A DNA stretch of 64,000 nucleotides from Euryodendron excelsum. Taxonomy: Eukaryota > Streptophyta > Magnoliopsida > Ericales > Pentaphylacaceae. The DNA lies in assembly GCA_033060915.1 (NCBI GenBank), contig CM065384.1, forward strand, positions 34,628,501 through 34,692,500, in the 5' to 3' direction. The notes under the pieces are model-generated. The model was not told the origin of the DNA. It saw nothing but the letters and a program-made list of their open reading frames with translations, and searched no databases. The translations under genes were made by a program, and so were the position numbers. Shown here in pieces: positions 24,246 through 37,565 of the stretch; the first letter of the stretch is position 1; each line of letters opens with the position of its first letter.

Positions 24246-24521
24246 TGAATACTGTCGCCCCATATATTTGCAGGTGTGAAAAGACTTTTTATGGGTCCCA
24301 CTGTTCTCCAATTCCGGGTCAAGTCAATGCCGGCCGGTGGTTTGAAAAGGATCTGTGGCGATGAAGAATTAATATTTGGAGTTGGGAGTGTTGGTGTGTG
24401 TGTGGGTGTGTGGTGTGACTGTGACCGTTGAGTCAATCAACGAAGCAAGCCTATTAATAACACTCAAAATGAACAAGCCCATTAATGGTTCTGTGTCTGT
24501 CAAAGCTCTGAGAGAGAGAGA
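24246..24521 (+). promoter_or_regulatory. Promoter and 5' leader of gene B with conserved W-box cores
   Basis: This matches the region before gene C (about 49775-50030). Two adjacent W-box-type sites are seen in antisense (GGTCAA at 24317 and AGTCAA at 24322, complement TTGACC/TTGACT) and a third AGTCAA at 24431. The same three positions are kept before gene C. WRKY control fits what is known of immune CBP60 genes, but is inferred here. Confidence 0.5.
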
Positions 24522-26000
24522 GTGCCGCAGAATGGACAATTGGAAGAAAATTTCAATGTTGAATCAGAGGAAGCAAGCAACACTCCAAAGGATATGCAAA
24601 GAAGGGTGCCTGCTTTGAGAAGGTGAACTATACTCCCTACTTCATATGCTTTGGGAACTTTATAGTATTGTTGTCACTTCTGGGTGAAAGATAATGGAAA
24701 ATTTGTATGAGAACTGAGTTGGTTATCATGAGAATTTCAATGGGTTTTCTTAAAATATCAGTGGCTACTCTAGCTACATGACAGGAATGAGTTCAATTTT
24801 TGTTTCTAACCCTTCCTTTGGTGACCGTTTAGTGTTGTATCAGAGATAAACGAGGTTGCGAGCAGACCCAGGTTCTATGGAGCCCGAATTGGAGAGCTTA
24901 ATTGGTGGAGTTGTAAGAGCATGCCCTCGAACTTTTTTCGTGGTTTTCTTATCGAACTGAATTTTAATATGTTTCTTTGTCAAATTCTGTTTCTATTTCA
25001 TGTTTCATTGCCTTGTGTATTCAATTTCTGCTGAATCCAGTGTTGTGTAGCTTTTGGTTGACTTGACATTGGTGTTATCAATGAGACACAGGGAGCGATG
25101 GTTTCTATTGCTTCTCAGTAATTTCTAACCATGAAAGCAGCAGTCATTCTGGGATTGTTCAGTCTTGGAAGCTCATTGATCTAGTTTTCAATTTTGGTCC
25201 ATTTTTTGGATTCTGTTTGACACGTCAAACCTTGTATCTGCCTTGTAGTGCCTCTTTGTACGAAGCTCTTTGTAGTTTATTCCTCTGGTGACATTCTAGA
25301 TATCCTGAAATTTGGATCATCTTTGTCATTTAAAATTTGTTGCTTGATTTGAGCTCATTGTAAATTTTGCTTGGATGTGTATTTACACTTGCACTTTTCA
25401 CACTCCTCATTCTAAACAGTGGTTAGAACCATTTTATTATGCTGAATTATCTTTGAAGCACATTTTCTTTTCGTGATATGAAGTGGTATTCTTGGCATTT
25501 GAGTGTTATTTCTTTGGGTCTTCTTGGTTCTGTCTTCACCCTTGGAAATTGAGGGCGCAAGTACACAAGACAATAATTATATAACTTGTTTCTTTAGAAT
25601 ACAATTAGGTTTCTTTGACAGGAGGAGTGGAAGATCTCTTGGCTGTGTTTAAGTTCCAAGAAACTGAAATCTTGGAGTTTATACACCAATTTGGTGTGAA
25701 AATTTAGATGGAGCTTTTAAAAATCAGCCAGGAATACTTGTGTGAATGCTATTATATCATTTAGGAAGACCATTTTTGAAAAGTTAAGTAATTCCTGTGC
25801 CTGGTTAGAGAGTCAAGGATGGGATATACTCTTTAGATAGCTGGTCCTTGAAGACCTGCTTTAGAATTCCATTTTTACTGGCGGTTTCCAAGTAAGCAGG
25901 TTCACTAGCAGGGGATTGAGCATACAATTGAGGTTATCCATCTAGGCAGTACAAAATGGTCGGTTTAGGTGGAGATGGCAAGGAGGTGGGTTTGTGACGC

Positions 26001-26020
26001 GGGGGGGGGGGGGGGGGGGG
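26001..26020 (+). repeat. Poly-G run of 20 in intron 2 of gene B
   Basis: Twenty consecutive G bases where gene C has only GATGAGGG (about 51400). It may be a true microsatellite or a sequencing-unstable run. Confidence 0.9.
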
Positions 26021-27820
26021 TTGCACCTCCACACCCGCATGTGGCTTTTGAAAGAAAATTTGCCAAAGATGTTCCTTTGTTTGTTGGATTAGATGTTGGT
26101 GCTTGTGTTCATATATCCTCTCCCTTGTGTTCAAATTGAAAGTATCCTTGCAAATTTTTGGACTTTGATCATTATTACCTTAACTATATATGAAGACAAA
26201 TAATTTTCAGTTCAGCTTTATAGGATGTCTGATCAGATGATAAGAAGGGAAATGCTTGGTAGTATCATTGTCAAATGTGTTGATAGGCATTTCACTTTTC
26301 TAACTGGAGGTGGAACACTTTGATGTTAGATAGTCCAGTGTTTTCTTTCTGCTCAACCTCTATAATAGAATGCATAGTAAGCAGAGCACAGGGAAGGGAG
26401 GCTGATAGGGTCTGCGGTCCCATTGCAGGTGATGTGTACATAGATAGCATAAGTGATAGTCAACTTTACCACAAAGCATCCCCCCAACCCTGGCGCAACT
26501 GCAGAAATTTCAATATAAACAAGTTTACATAAATAAAAATAGAGGATCAAGGTTTCCTAGGGAAAAAATGGTGTTTGTTTAATCCATCTATTGGAGAGAC
26601 TAAATGTGACCAAGAATTGTGTGAAAATTTAATCAGAAAAAGCTCTGCACTTCTCTGGACATCCTTGAGTTTGTTTTCCCATCCTTTCTGCAGACAAACT
26701 TGTCCAATTATCATACTTGAAAAGCGTAAAAGATGTAATTTCCTGTATTGGTATTTTCAGTCTCAAGCTTCTATTGTTGGCTGTCTTTTAATTTAAGATT
26801 TACTTTTCGTGATATAATATGGATAACTGAATCTGAGATCTTGGAAAGGAACAATCATCTAAAACAATAATTGGGAAGATTAGAGGAACACTTGAACAAT
26901 TAATAACCACATGATGGCTGTATTTGGTGTCAAACTTTGAATAAAGTGCATGAACAAATTTATGTAAATTCACTATAACATAGAACTTCATGACATGAAA
27001 TTTGGCTATGCTTAAATATTGTATATTGCAAAATAAATGTAAGCTCCTGGTGGATTAAAGCAATAAGTGCTAATTTGAACTAATGTTTAGAGCTCATATT
27101 CTATTATTGCTTATGGTTATTCTGTTGTCATGGTGTAGTTGTATACGTAGTAAAATCTTCCTGATGTTACCTTGTTTCTCCAGATAAATAAGGAAGTTGA
27201 ACTCGCACTGGCAAAACAAAAGCATGTGTGTAACAAGAAATGGTGAGGACATAACGCAAAGGTTTTGGAGTCTAGTAACCCTTATTCAAACTATTATATG
27301 GATGACACACCCTTCCACTTCTTTTTCAGGGACGCTGGGAATGAGATGCATCCTTCTGAATCAAGAAGCTTACAACTACAGTTCTTAAACAAACTCTCGC
27401 TTCCAGTATTGACTGGAACAAAAATTGGAGGAGAGGAATATACCTCCATTAAAGTAGCTTTAGTTGATGGGCTTACTGGTCAAGTTGTTAACTCTGGCCC
27501 TGAAGCCTCAGCAAAAGTGGAAATAGTAGCTATTGAGAAAGATTTTAATGGTTATGAAGGAGATAATTGGACACTTGAAGAGTTCAATAGTAATATTATC
27601 AGCAAAAGGGATGGAAAAAGACCTCTTCTTACTGGAGATGTTTATTTTCATCTTAAAGAAGGCATTGGTTCTATAGGTGGTGTGTACTTTGCGCATACCA
27701 AACGCTGGATGACAAAGTGTGAATTCAGGCTAGGTGCAAGAATTGTGGATGGTTCTCAAGGAGTTAGAGTAAGAGAAGCAAAGACGGAGCCTTTCATTGT
27801 TGAGGACCGCCGTGGAAAAT

Positions 27821-30019
27821 GTGATTATTTCTTGTCCTATTTAATGTTTTTTTTGCACACATCTTTGTCAAGAATGACATTTTTAGTAGCATCTTGGGCA
27901 TTGAAGTGGGTTATGGTAATGGTGGAAAGAGATTGTGACATTTACATTAATTATTTGAAAACATAAATATATATAGAAGTTGGAAATACAATTATTTATT
28001 TTTACCTATATTAACATACAAGTAAAACCCATATGTGAAAAGGACTATGGTTGGAAAATTTATTGGAGGAAGGAAAATATGGGAAAAGTGATGCTCTTGG
28101 AATTTGGGTATTATTTAGTATCCATACCAATTGCCCAGTTTTTATTAGTATTGCTAAGTAAGATCTAGGGTTCATGATATAATACCATGGCTAAAAAGCA
28201 CAGACACTTCTAAGAAGTTGTCGTATCCATGTCAGACACTGACACTCATTGAACACTCCTCGACATGTGTCTGACATGCTTCCAAACATGTCCTGTTATT
28301 TTCAATCTCAAATTTTAGAACCAGATAAGCTTTGGATACTAGGGACACACATGAAACACATTGTAAGTTCAAAGAAAACAACTTGGGATCCAATGATAAA
28401 ACAAAAACAATGTGGATTTATACGATCAAATTGTAAATTTGTTTTCATCTTGTTTTATGTTAAACAATGTTTGAGTTATGGATTGAATGGTGTTTTTTAA
28501 TGTTGAATTAGTGTTATCTTTTTATTTTGATGGTATGTGGATGTTATATTTATGTACCTAACAAATATAAATATCTAAATATTGTTTTTTAGTCGTATCC
28601 CCATCATGTCTATGTCTATGTTTCTTAGACCATGGGAAGGTGATTCATAGTGTCTCACACTGGTTTAAGTGAGATGAATTGTACAATTGTTTTCAAGATG
28701 TAAGCGAGCATAAAAGTTGCCTCAATTTCATTTTTTAACCAGTTTTCTCACACTTGAAACTTTTGAAAAGGGCACAAATTTTGTTTAGTGTCGTATAAGG
28801 TCTCATGTAAGCTAACATTTTAAAGATTTGTTTCCGGAACAGTTTACATCTTCTTCTTTTAGTCTTACTTAAAAGATAAGGTATACTTTTGTTTGTTTAT
28901 ATTATTTCATTTTTAGTTAACTCTATAGATTCTAGGTTTAAATTGAAATGATCAATGTTTGCATCTAAGTAGCATGGATATAGATACAAACATGGATAAG
29001 ACACGATACGAATATCTTAGCATAGAAAATTTTAAACATTCAATAGAAGATAGGGCAAGGACATGGTGATAAATAATTTTTATTATATTTGTGTGAAATA
29101 AAAACAAACCACTTATTTATTATGTGAAAATAATAACAAATCATTCATGTTTTACAGTTATATATTGGAAAAGTAGGAAGAGAAGGAGGGATTAGTATGC
29201 TTTCTTGCAAGAGAATTTCGTTAGATGTTTTGTTAGGCTTTACATAAAAGATTGAGATAGGAGGAAAGGTTAGGGTTGATTAGGGTGTAACATGGTGTAG
29301 TTTTAGAATAGTAAAGGGGGCAAGTAAAGCCCTTCTTAGGAAGAAAACAATAAGCAAAGAAGACAATCAACTTCGGAAGATGGTCAAGGTAGCTTGCTTC
29401 CAAGACACTAAACTATTCCATTTTGATGGACAATGAATCCCAAAAATTTACCAGCTGAGACACCGAAGGAACATTGCAGTGGATCCTTGGGGTTATTTTG
29501 GGCTCACAAAACTTCTTTTATTTTGATAGGGTAAAATAATATTTGTAGACTAAGATAGAGCATTTTGCATAAAACGGGACTCTCATGCGTAGTTATATAG
29601 TAGATACGACTACATAGATATACTTGTTGGGTGCATGTCCAACTAGACATGTTTGATACATATCCTATAGCATTACCCTTATCCATTGTCAAATGTTCCT
29701 CTCCACATATGATACTTTAAAATTATAGAAGAGTCCATGTAACATAGTGTTCAACCTATTTTGATTGAGGTCTTTGCCACAAGCGTGTGCTCATTGAATC
29801 AAATTAGAACTACCAAAATGGACCAAAGGGGGCGATGTTACACCCCCCACCCCCACCCCGACCCCCTTTCTTCGGCCCCAACCTTTGAAAATCTCCTTAT
29901 ATATATATATATATATATGTAGTGATACATTGAGCGAGGAAGGACTTTACCTAAATGGCCCCCCTTGAGCTCACCAAGAGTGAGCTATGCAAGATTTCTA
30001 CCACATCATTTTTGATGCA

Positions 30020-30056
<37 letters not shown>

Positions 30057-33000
30057 TATTTATTATTCTATTTATATTTGCTACTCCTCGAAATGGTGCT
30101 CTTTTAGTACGTTATGGTGAACCCAGCGTGACTGTTTGCTGCATTTTGGCCATAAGTATGAATTTTTATTCTTTCTCTTTTGATAAGTGACCATTAGTAT
30201 GAAAGGACATTAAAATTGTGGATTTATAAATGGTGCGTCTATGTCATGTTGAAGCAAATTAAGATAAAAAAGAAAAAATAAAATTAAGAAGCAAGTCAAA
30301 GGCATGTTGAACTCCTATTGAAAGTGGTTGTACTATATAGATAATGGTAGATAACTCTTTTATGTATCCTAATTAGAATAAACCATGTTAATGTGATATA
30401 CCTACACTTAAGGGGTGTAATGTCCCTATAATTTCATGGTTTCTGCGTACACTAAAATAGAAAAATATACACTGACAACAATACTTCCCATTTGACTCTT
30501 CTATTGATTGGGTTGAGTACAGACCTTAGATACTTGTCACAACTTCATGACCATATTTTTTTTTATAAAAATAGTAAGAGAACAGGTTGGAAAGGGGGCG
30601 CAACCCATTACTCAAGATGTATACAGAAAGCTATGCATCCAAACTCCTATACGTTGAAAGTATAATACACCGAAAAAATTCACAAAATAGAATAAAGAAA
30701 AAAAGGAGAGGCTCCCTAAGCCAAAAATACAAGGAGACTAGTACCATTCCTTTTAAATAATGAATAGAGCTCTCCACACCATAAAAAGATCTGGTATTTC
30801 TCTCCCTTCCTAAGCACAACATAAGATACAAAGGAGCAGTCACCACCCATGGATAAACTATACTTCAAGAAGCAAAAAGGTCTTTAAATATCTTGGGCAT
30901 CAGCCACTCAATCCCTAAAATGGAGTACATCATGCTCCATACCTCCTTAGCGACTAGGCAATGTAATAAAAGATTATTCACACTTTTCCTTATATTCTTG
31001 CACAAGCAACACCACTTCATTAGAATTTTGCCTCTATCTCAAATTGTCAATCATCAAAATAGCTTCATGAGCCACTGTGCAAGCAAAGAAGGCCACTTTG
31101 TGAGGTGCCTTTGATTGCCAAATCTCCTTCCATGGAAAGGAGAGGTCCCCGTCCCTTATTAGATTTCATAAGATGTAAACAAAGAACTGTCCTTCCTAGA
31201 TCTGTGGGGCTAGAGTTTCTTCCTCCTCAAACTGTATAGAGCACCCTTGAAGCATCCCAAGCGACACCTCAACAACTCGACCTCCCATAAAGCCCTCCCA
31301 AAAGAGGTGTCTATACCATTCTCGCCAGGGAAGAAGTTCAACAGTCTGCCACTGATGCTTCTGGCTAAGTCATAATAAACGTAAAGATTCCGGATATCCT
31401 TAATGTCATCTGCCCACACCATGAATCCTGTCAAAAAATCACCCGATGGCCATTCCCCACTTTGAAGAATTAGAATTTGGATAAGCCTTCCCTCGCTTTC
31501 ATATTACCCTTCCACATATCCACGCCATGAGGTCCTCTACTAGTACCATCCATAAACCAATCTTCATTAGCATTCCATACTTCCCTTCTATCACCCTCCT
31601 CCACAAAGTGCCTCTCTCCAGTGCAAATCCCCATACCACTTTCCTAGCAACACCCTGTTAAACACTTCTTACTTCCAAGTCCCCAAGCCACGTCCCTTTA
31701 ACATATGACCATTTTAAAGGCAAGTTAACTTCTCTAATTGCTCCTATGATTATGTTTTTAGCTATTTGAATTTTCATTTCCATTTTGACTTTTTTTTTAC
31801 AAGAAACAGCCTTAAGCACATAACTTAATGGACATCAAGCTTGCTTATGTATTTATCTATTTCCTCTCCTAGAATAGTAAGTGGAGGCTCAATAAGACTA
31901 TTGAGCTTTGAGATATATCCAGGAGTCACAAATGGTTTCAATAATTATGATCAAGTTGACATAATGTTTTGCAACTAGAAATGATGTTGAAGACTTTTTA
32001 TGCCAATGAAATACACTAAAGAATAAATGGAATCTAAATTCTCTTTGGGGTGCTCCAGTTGATAAAGAATATTTTGGGTATACTTGAATTGGTTCTTGTG
32101 TTTCACACATATACGTCAGAAAGATATGTACATACTGTATCCATTTGCATATTAATTTGCCTATTTAAGGAAAGGGGTTTTTGGTAGTTGTAACGGTATT
32201 ATTCACTTGTTAAGGCATGAAAACCTCCTGAATGTTAGAAAATTATTGAAATCTACTGTTGATCGTCTTAGTCAGATACATCCATCTGATCGATGTCACT
32301 AGGATAAACTATTAAACTGTAATATAGTATTTATGAGTTTACACCAGATGTGTTTTTTTTTGTTGGGGCAACAACTTTTTCTGTGTTTTATTGAATGTGT
32401 ATCAACTTCAACTCTTCTGTGGGAGACACTATAGGGGGAGGCTGTGATCTCACTCTCAGTCTTGAATAGTTTCGATATAATAGTGTAATGAATGCAAATA
32501 GGAATAGTAAGAATTTAATGCTCCAAACTAGTTCTTTTACAAGAAACAGACAATAAGATACTCACCTATGTTATATCTGACAGTCATTTGTAATGTTACT
32601 TTTTTCAAGTCGTTAACTTCCATGTGACAGGTTCATAAACTTACAGTTTTTCAGCATTTGTGGTTTTATCAATGGGCAATGATGTCTTCATATTCTTCCA
32701 TCTTTCTTGGTTCATGACCTGAACTTTAGAGTAATGATGGAGTTATTGCATTTGGTCCCTGGATTGGTTAGAGCACTCGAGGCGTACAAAACCCAGGACA
32801 TAGATTCGGTTCCCTTAATTCTTTTATGAATTCAATAATCTCCATTGTAACATTTATACGTATTTAGTTTTATCTTACATTATTATTTTCTCTCTCTGCG
32901 CCTATATGTTATGAAATGCTATGTACGTGTCTAGCATTTTCTTTTAAATAATTTGAACTTATTGTTGTCTGCTATAATTCTCCTAATTATTTTTGCTGTT

Positions 33001-33293
33001 ATCCGTACTAATGGGTTAAAAATATCACACGTGAAACTTATCTGAATGATTTCATTAATGTCTATAACTATCTAAGTGATTGTAGGTGTAGATAGGGAAG
33101 ACATGTTGGTTACTTGAATAATTTGTTTTCTTGTCTTAATGGCTCCATGCACAAGTACAATTCTACGATATTATATTCAAGAAAATCAATTAGAGAAGTT
33201 ATATCATTACATAAACTAGGTTGTCTGAAATCTTTTTTGATATTAAGAAAAAGGAAAAAAAAATCCTATGTAACTGGTGGTTTCTGTTTTCAG
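27821..33293 (+). other. Intron 4 of gene B (5.5 kb)
   Basis: Bounded by T|GTGATT at 27820 and CAG at 33293. The same intron in gene C is 5.3 kb and similar throughout, while in gene A it is only 0.9 kb (1832-2730). It contains a reverse-orientation LINE fragment (about 30555-31730), a TA microsatellite (29898-29918) and a CT microsatellite (30022-30052). Confidence 0.85.
30555..31730 (-). mobile_element. LINE fragment (reverse transcriptase 3' end, zf-RVT) in intron 4 of gene B
   Basis: The minus strand encodes degraded pieces of the C-terminal part of a non-LTR reverse transcriptase: GTLWRRVIEG-like (about 31600), a zinc-binding CLCKN..NNLLLHCLVA (about 30960-31010) and SILGIEW-MPKI (about 30880-30930), then VWWRAL-like decay. 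The T-rich run at 30556-30563 would be the A-tail. It is 5'-truncated and has many stops. The same insertion is at the same place in gene C. Confidence 0.65.
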
Positions 33294-33596
33294 TGTACCA
33301 GAAACGCCACCCCCCGTCTTTATCTGATGCAGTCTGGAGATTAGAAAAGATTGGCAAAGATGGTGCTTTTCATAAGCGTCTGAGCAAGGAAAACATTGAC
33401 ACTGTGAAGGATTTTGTGACTCTACTCAATATAAACCCTCAGAGGCTAAAAGATGTAATAGTTGACTGCTCTTTCCTTGATTTTTACCTTTGCAGTACTT
33501 CCGAGTAATATGCTCTACTTGTTTCTATATTTGTGGGACATTTGGAGTTCAAGGCACTTCCTTCCATACTAAATTTGTTGTTTTCTTTATTATTAA

Positions 33597-33792
33597 GGGG
33601 GTGTTTGGATGGGTAGCTTATAAGCTATAAGCTAGTTTTAAAAAGCCACTTTTTCAAATCACTTTTCTAGAAAATTGTGTTAGATATATGCAGCTTTCTT
33701 AAGTCACTTTTTTATGATAAGCCAAACATAATTCAAAAGAGCTATAAGCGAAAGCTATAAGCTACTAAATAAGCTGGGGTCCAAACACCCCC
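33597..33792. mobile_element. 196-bp Tourist-like MITE in intron 5 of gene B
   Basis: Terminal inverted repeats GGGGGTGTTTGG / CCAAACACCCCC, with inner AGCTTATAAGCT pairing, flanked by TAA target duplications (33594-33596 and 33793-33795). The same place in gene C (about 58838, TACTAAGATTG) is empty, so the ends are exact. The 3-bp TAA duplication and terminal sequence indicate the PIF/Harbinger group. Confidence 0.88.
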
Positions 33793-34537
33793 TAAGATTT
33801 GTTCATGCATTTTGAGTAGAAGCTTAATTACTTAAATTGTGTGTATGCTTTGATAATTGCTCTTCCTCTTCATTTAGAACATTGCAAAGTCATGTTTGTT
33901 ATCTCACAACAATAGGTCTAGCCTATTGGATTGAGTGACTAAGATATCCAAGGACCCCTCTGTGTTGAGAAGCTACTGGCATGACTGTGGTTACGTATCA
34001 GTTTTAGCTTTCTCAGCACACCGTGCTGAGCACCCTTTGTTCATGCCCGACAAGAACATGTGTCTGTTTTGGGTTTATGGCTTTCCACGAATCCACGCAA
34101 AGCATTTCCTATGTTGGGTGTGTTAAGTTTTTCATGTCATTATGATAAGAATATTTGTTTTCCATGTCAAAATCAATTTGGAAGATAGCTATATTATGCT
34201 ACTGCAAAATAAATGATCTGTTTATGCAGTTCTATTTTTATGACCTTTAATCTCAGGTTTTTCAAGTTGGCAAAAGGATAAACCATTTCCTTTATGTGAA
34301 TTAGAATATTTGTTTTTTGGGGTTCTGCAGATCCTTGGCACCACTATGCCTGCTAAAATGTGGAAGGTCATAATGGACCATGCACAGACATGCACACTCG
34401 ATCAGAGGTTATACTTTTACTGTTCTCCTGGATCTCTGCAGAAAACTGGCGTGGTCTTCAACGTAGTGGGAGAAGTGAGGGGGCTAATTTCAGAATGCCA
34501 GTATGCTGGCATTGATAAGCTGTCTGAAACCGCAAAG

Positions 34538-34661
34538 GCACACTTCCCTGTCATTTGCTATTGGTTTCTTTCTTTGTCTTCCCACCTCCCTTCTTTCATT
34601 TGTGTTCTTTTTTTGTTTTTGGTGTCATTACTTACTTCTTCCTAACCAATATTCTTTTCAG
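34538..34661 (+). other. GC-AG intron 6 of gene B
   Basis: The exon ends GCAAAG at 34537 and the intron starts GCACAC. The next exon begins GTTGATACC at 34662 after TTTTCAG. The protein frame (SETAK then VDTLKLVIAAF) allows no GT donor at this position. Confidence 0.75.
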
Positions 34662-35003
34662 GTTGATACCCTCAAGCTGGTAATAGCTGCATTCAATCAC
34701 TTGGAGGACGTAGTTCCAATTGATGATGAGGCCTCTCTTTTTAATGGTTCTTTGTGCCTTCCTAATGTTCTCCCCCCTTCAAACTCAGTCATCACAGAGA
34801 GTTCTGATGGCAGTAACATTCGCAGCAATGATCATCCGCAAGCAAGTGCGTGTTCTGATGGCTGTAAGGTTTTAACTTCTCAAAAGATTAGTGGATTCGG
34901 TTACCCACAAGCAAGTGCGTGTTCTCCAGATATCATGCCATCCATTTTCTCCTTGGCTGGTGTGGCTAGCTTGGATGATTTTGGCTTGCATAATATTGAC
35001 AAT

Positions 35004-37565
35004 ATGGATCTTAGATATGACCAATCTTTATATTTCCCTGGTCAAGTCGCGAACTCCTTAATCTGTGAAACCGAGTCCATTACTCCAGCCTTCTGTGAGG
35101 ATGAGCATCTACAATATTTTGATGCTGATTGTTCCCTTCAATCTCAGAATTTGAGTTTTGAATCGCAGGCGGATCTACACAGTGTTATGGATCTTAGATA
35201 TGACCAACCTTTATATTTCCCCGGTCAAGTCGCGAATTCCTTGATCTGTGAAACCGAGTCCATTACTCCAGCCTTCTGTGAGGATGAGCATCTGCAGTAT
35301 TTTGATGCTGATTGTTCTCTTCAATCTCAGAATTCGAGTTTGGAATCGCAGGTGGATCTACACAGTTCTATGGATCTTAGATATGACCAACCTTTATATT
35401 TCCCCGGTCAAGTCGCGAACTCCTTGATCTGTGAAACCGAGTCCATTACTCCAACCTTCTGTGAGGATGAGCATCTGCAGTATTTTGATGCTGATTGTTC
35501 CCTTCAATCTCAGAATTCGAGTTTGGAATCGCAGGCGGATTTACACAGTGCTATGGATCTTAGTTATGACCAACCTTTATATTTTCCCGGTCAAGTCGCG
35601 AACTCTTTGATCTGTGAAACAGAGTCTATTACTCTAGCCTTCTGTGAGGATGAGCATCTGCAGTATTTTGATGCTGATTGTTCCCTTCAATCTCAGAATT
35701 CGAGTTTTGAATCGCAGGCGGATCTACACAGTGCTATGGATCTTAGATATGACCAACCTTTATATTTCCCCGGTCAAGTCGCAAACTCCTTGATCTGTGA
35801 AACTGAGTCCATTACTCCAACCTTCTGTGAGGATGAGCATCTGCAGTATTTTGATGCTGATTGTTCCCTTCAATCTCAGAATTCGAGTTTGGAATCGCAG
35901 GCGGATCTACACAGTGCTATGGATCTTAGATATGACCAACCTTTATATTTCCCCGGTCAAGTCGCGAACTCCTTGATCTGTGAAACCGAGTCCATTACTC
36001 CAGCCTTCTGTGAGGATGAGCATCTGCAGTATTTTGATGCTGATTGTTCCCTTCAATCTCAGAATTCGAGTTTGGAATCGCAGGCGGATCTACACAGTGC
36101 TATGGATCTTAGATATGACCAACCTTTATATTTTTCCGGTCAAGTCGCGAACTCCTTGATCTGTGAAACCGAGTCCATTACTCCAGCCTTCTGTGAGGAT
36201 GAGCATCTGCAGTATTTTGATGCTGATTGTTCCCTTCAATCTCAGAATTCGAGTTTGGAATCGCAGGCGGATCTACACAGTGCTATGGATCTTAGATATG
36301 ACCAACCTTTATATTTCCCCGGTCAAGTCGCGAACTCCTTGATCTGTGAAACCGCGTCCATTACTCCAGCCTTCTGTGAGGATGAGCATCTGCAGTATTT
36401 TGATGCTTATTGTTCCCTTCAATCTCAGAATTCGAGTTTGGAATCGCAGGCGGATTTACACAGTGCTATGGATCTTAGATATGACCAACCTTTATATTTC
36501 CCTGGTCAAGTCGCGAACTCCTTGATCTGTGAAACCGAGTCCATTACTCCAGCCTTCTGTGAGGATGAGCATCTGCAGTATTTTGATGCTGATTGTTCCC
36601 TTCAATCTCAGAATTCGAGTTTGGAATCGCAGGCGGATCTACACAGTGCTATGGATCTTAGATATGACCAACCTTTATATTTCCCCGATCAAGTCGCGAA
36701 CTCCTTGATCTGTGAAACCGCGTCCATTACTCCAGCCTTCTGTGAGGATGAGCATCTGCAGTATTTTGATGCTTATTGTTCCCTTCAATCTCAGAATTCG
36801 AGTTTGGAATCGCAGGCGGATTTACACAGTGCTATGGATCTTAGATATGACCAACCTTTATATTTCCCTGGTCAAGTCGCGAACTCCTTGATCTGTGAAA
36901 CCGAGTCCATTACTCCAGCCTTCTGTGAGGATGAGCATCTGCAGTATTTTGATGCTGATTGTTCCCTTCAATCTCAGAATTCGAGTTTGGAATCGCAGGC
37001 GGATCTACACAGTGCTATGGATCTTAGATATGACTAACCTTTATATTTCCCCGGTCAAGTCGCGAACTCCTTGATCTGTGAAACCGCGTCCATTACTCCC
37101 GCCTTCTGTGAGGATAAGCATCTGCAATATTTTGATGCTTATTGTTCCCTTCAATCTCAGAATTCGATTTTGGAATCGCAGGCGGATTTACACAGTGCTA
37201 TGGATCTTAGATATGACCAACCTTTATATTTCCCTGGTCAAGTCGCGAACTCCTTGATCTGTGAAACCGAGTCCATTACTCCAACCTTCTGTGAGGATGA
37301 GCATCTGCAGTATTTTGATGCTGATTGCTCCCTTCAATCTCAGAATTCGAGTTTGGAATCGCAGGCGGATCTACACAGTACTATGGGTCTTAGATATGAC
37401 CAACCTTTATATTTCTCCAGTCAAGTCGCGAACTCCTTGATCTGTGAAACTGAGTTCATTACTCCGGCCTTCTGTAAGGATGAGCATATGCAGTATTTTG
37501 ATGCTGATTGTTCCCTTCAATCTCAGAATTTGAGTTTGGAATCACAGGCGGATCTACACCATGCT
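35004..37565 (+). repeat. 14 x 183-bp coding tandem array (61-residue acidic module)
   Basis: Fourteen head-to-tail units of exactly 183 bp start at 35004 + 183n (35004, 35187, 35370 ... 37383). Each encodes a 61-residue module starting [19 protein letters not shown], then [40 protein letters not shown] and SA. No unit has an indel. Unit 12 carries the stop (37035-37037). Units 8, 10 and 12 share ETA and DAY variants, while 9, 11 and 13 share ETE and DAD, so the recent growth was by a 366-bp dimer. Gene A has a single unit (4640-4822). Confidence 0.97.

Noticed and set aside
24376..24618. Plus-strand ORF over the first exon of gene B (contains MDNWKKISML)
   Set aside because: It is in a different frame from the CBP60 leader; the phase that splices correctly into exon 2 in gene C is the MPQNGG frame.
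35004..37565. CRISPR-like array
   Set aside because: The units are directly adjacent 183-bp coding repeats without spacers in a plant exon.
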